Shown piece by piece: positions 63,221-64,000 of a stretch of DNA of 64,000 bases (position 1 is the stretch's first letter; the number at the start of each line of letters is the position of its first letter). The notes under the pieces were generated by a model. It ran no database searches and was not told the origin of the DNA. It saw nothing but the letters and a program-made list of their open reading frames with translations. Origin of the DNA: Nageia nagi (taxonomy: Eukaryota > Pinophyta); the NCBI GenBank assembly GCA_050084985.1, contig JBITNC010000001.1, forward strand, positions 157,108,001 to 157,172,000, given 5' to 3'. Position numbers and translations under genes: made by a program.

Positions 63221-64000
63221 TAGAGCATTCATCCAATATCAACGCATGCATGCAATGATCATCGACAACACAATAAATGAGACAGAAACCCACTAATGTA
63301 TTTATTCAATAGAGAAAATTACATCAACCAAATGGCAATCGTGGCCTCTTCAAGACGGCTGGATATACACAATCACTCACAAATGCAACTTGAAACAATG
63401 GGACAGATTCACTACCACATCCCTCGACTCCTCCCCACCGAAAGGGCTCTCCTCGAACATTGGAAATCCAACTGAATGGTAGGAATGGAACCCTCGAATA
63501 CCATCGGATAGGTTAGATGCTCCACCTAACCGTAGATGAAAGGGATCCCTCAGCCCAGTCACCCTCTAGACGCTTCGTCTAGGAAGAATACTCAACACTG
63601 CCAAGTCCAGATAAGTCATGTAGACACAGAGTAGTAATAATAATTCCATGTCGTCCAAATGAGCTCCCATCAAGTATTTATAAGCTCTTGTGAAGTAGTC
63701 CACCTCAAAGTCATCATAAGCCCATCTATTCCAACGTTGGGCATCTGGAGGGGCCCAGTAACTTAACGCACCGCTAAAGTGCCCATATATGCCAAAATGG
63801 GGTCCCAATCATCCTCAAATGCCAACATGGGGCTCCTAGAAGCCCAATAAGCCAATGTTGAGGTGTGGGGCCCTCCCAAAGATGGCGCAAGCATGACGAT
63901 AGCTATTCCTCACCTTGGAACACTAAAACTCGTTGGGATTCCCACAACTCGAGATCTCCAACTCACATAACTCTGACACGACTACTTAGGAGAGATATGT
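63221..64000 (-). mobile_element. LTR, family C, copy 5, runs off the window
   Basis: Reverse complement aligns with copies 2 and 3 over the CCTAGACGAAGCGTCTAGA segment (about 63570) and the CCGATGGTATTCGAGGGTT segment (about 63500), and has the same repeated ACGTTGG/ACATGGGG phrases at 63730-63860. The left end is placed where copia H coding stops. Its terminal 200 bp differ from the other copies, so it may be a subfamily. The right end is outside the window. Confidence 0.7.

Overview
This window looks like nuclear DNA of a land plant with a large, repeat-packed genome. A gymnosperm is my best guess, but that is inference. It is AT-rich, almost all of its recognisable coding sequence comes from LTR retrotransposons and LINEs in various stages of decay, and only one host gene fragment is visible: two spliced exons of a SEH1-like nucleoporin at 46.6-46.9 kb. 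I see no bacterial operons, rRNA, CRISPR or intact tRNA genes.

Layout. 1-14,022: a Ty3/gypsy element of the Tat/Ogre type coded on the minus strand (gag, protease, an extra RNase H, RT, RNase H, integrase, then a long third ORF), with about 2.1-kb LTRs; the left LTR runs off the window. 14,023-23,906: an older minus-strand element that encodes a coiled-coil and hydrophobic protein rather than recognisable gag-pol, has an LTR and primer site at 22.55-23.9 kb, and is split by a very young Ty1/copia element (15,704-20,812; 546-bp LTRs with one difference; 5-bp target duplication GTTGC). 26-42 kb: a nest of insertions. A minus-strand LINE is cut at one point by a short-LTR copia element (27,823-41,762). 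That element carries a solo LTR of family C (28,451-29,799), a deleted copia (30,669-34,049) and, inside its own right LTR, another copia (34,589-41,625). 44.3-45.5 kb: another family-C LTR. 46.6-46.9 kb: SEH1-like exons. 49-54.5 kb: LINE and gag remnants and a repeat-rich, promoter-bearing segment. 56.5-64 kb: three more family-C LTR copies in both orientations, a truncated copia LTR, a tRNA-like pol III unit, and a decayed copia gag-pol.

How it fits together. The layers can be ordered by which interrupts which: LINE, then copia F, then copia D and others; coiled-coil element E, then copia A. Family C is present five times, two copies having perfect target duplications, so it was an active LTR family that now survives here mainly as solo LTRs. 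None of the mobile elements seen here is coding-intact. The features that least match a standard catalogue are the third ORF and displaced RNase H of the gypsy element, its two inward-facing primer-site-like sequences, and the non-gag-pol coiled-coil ORF of element E.
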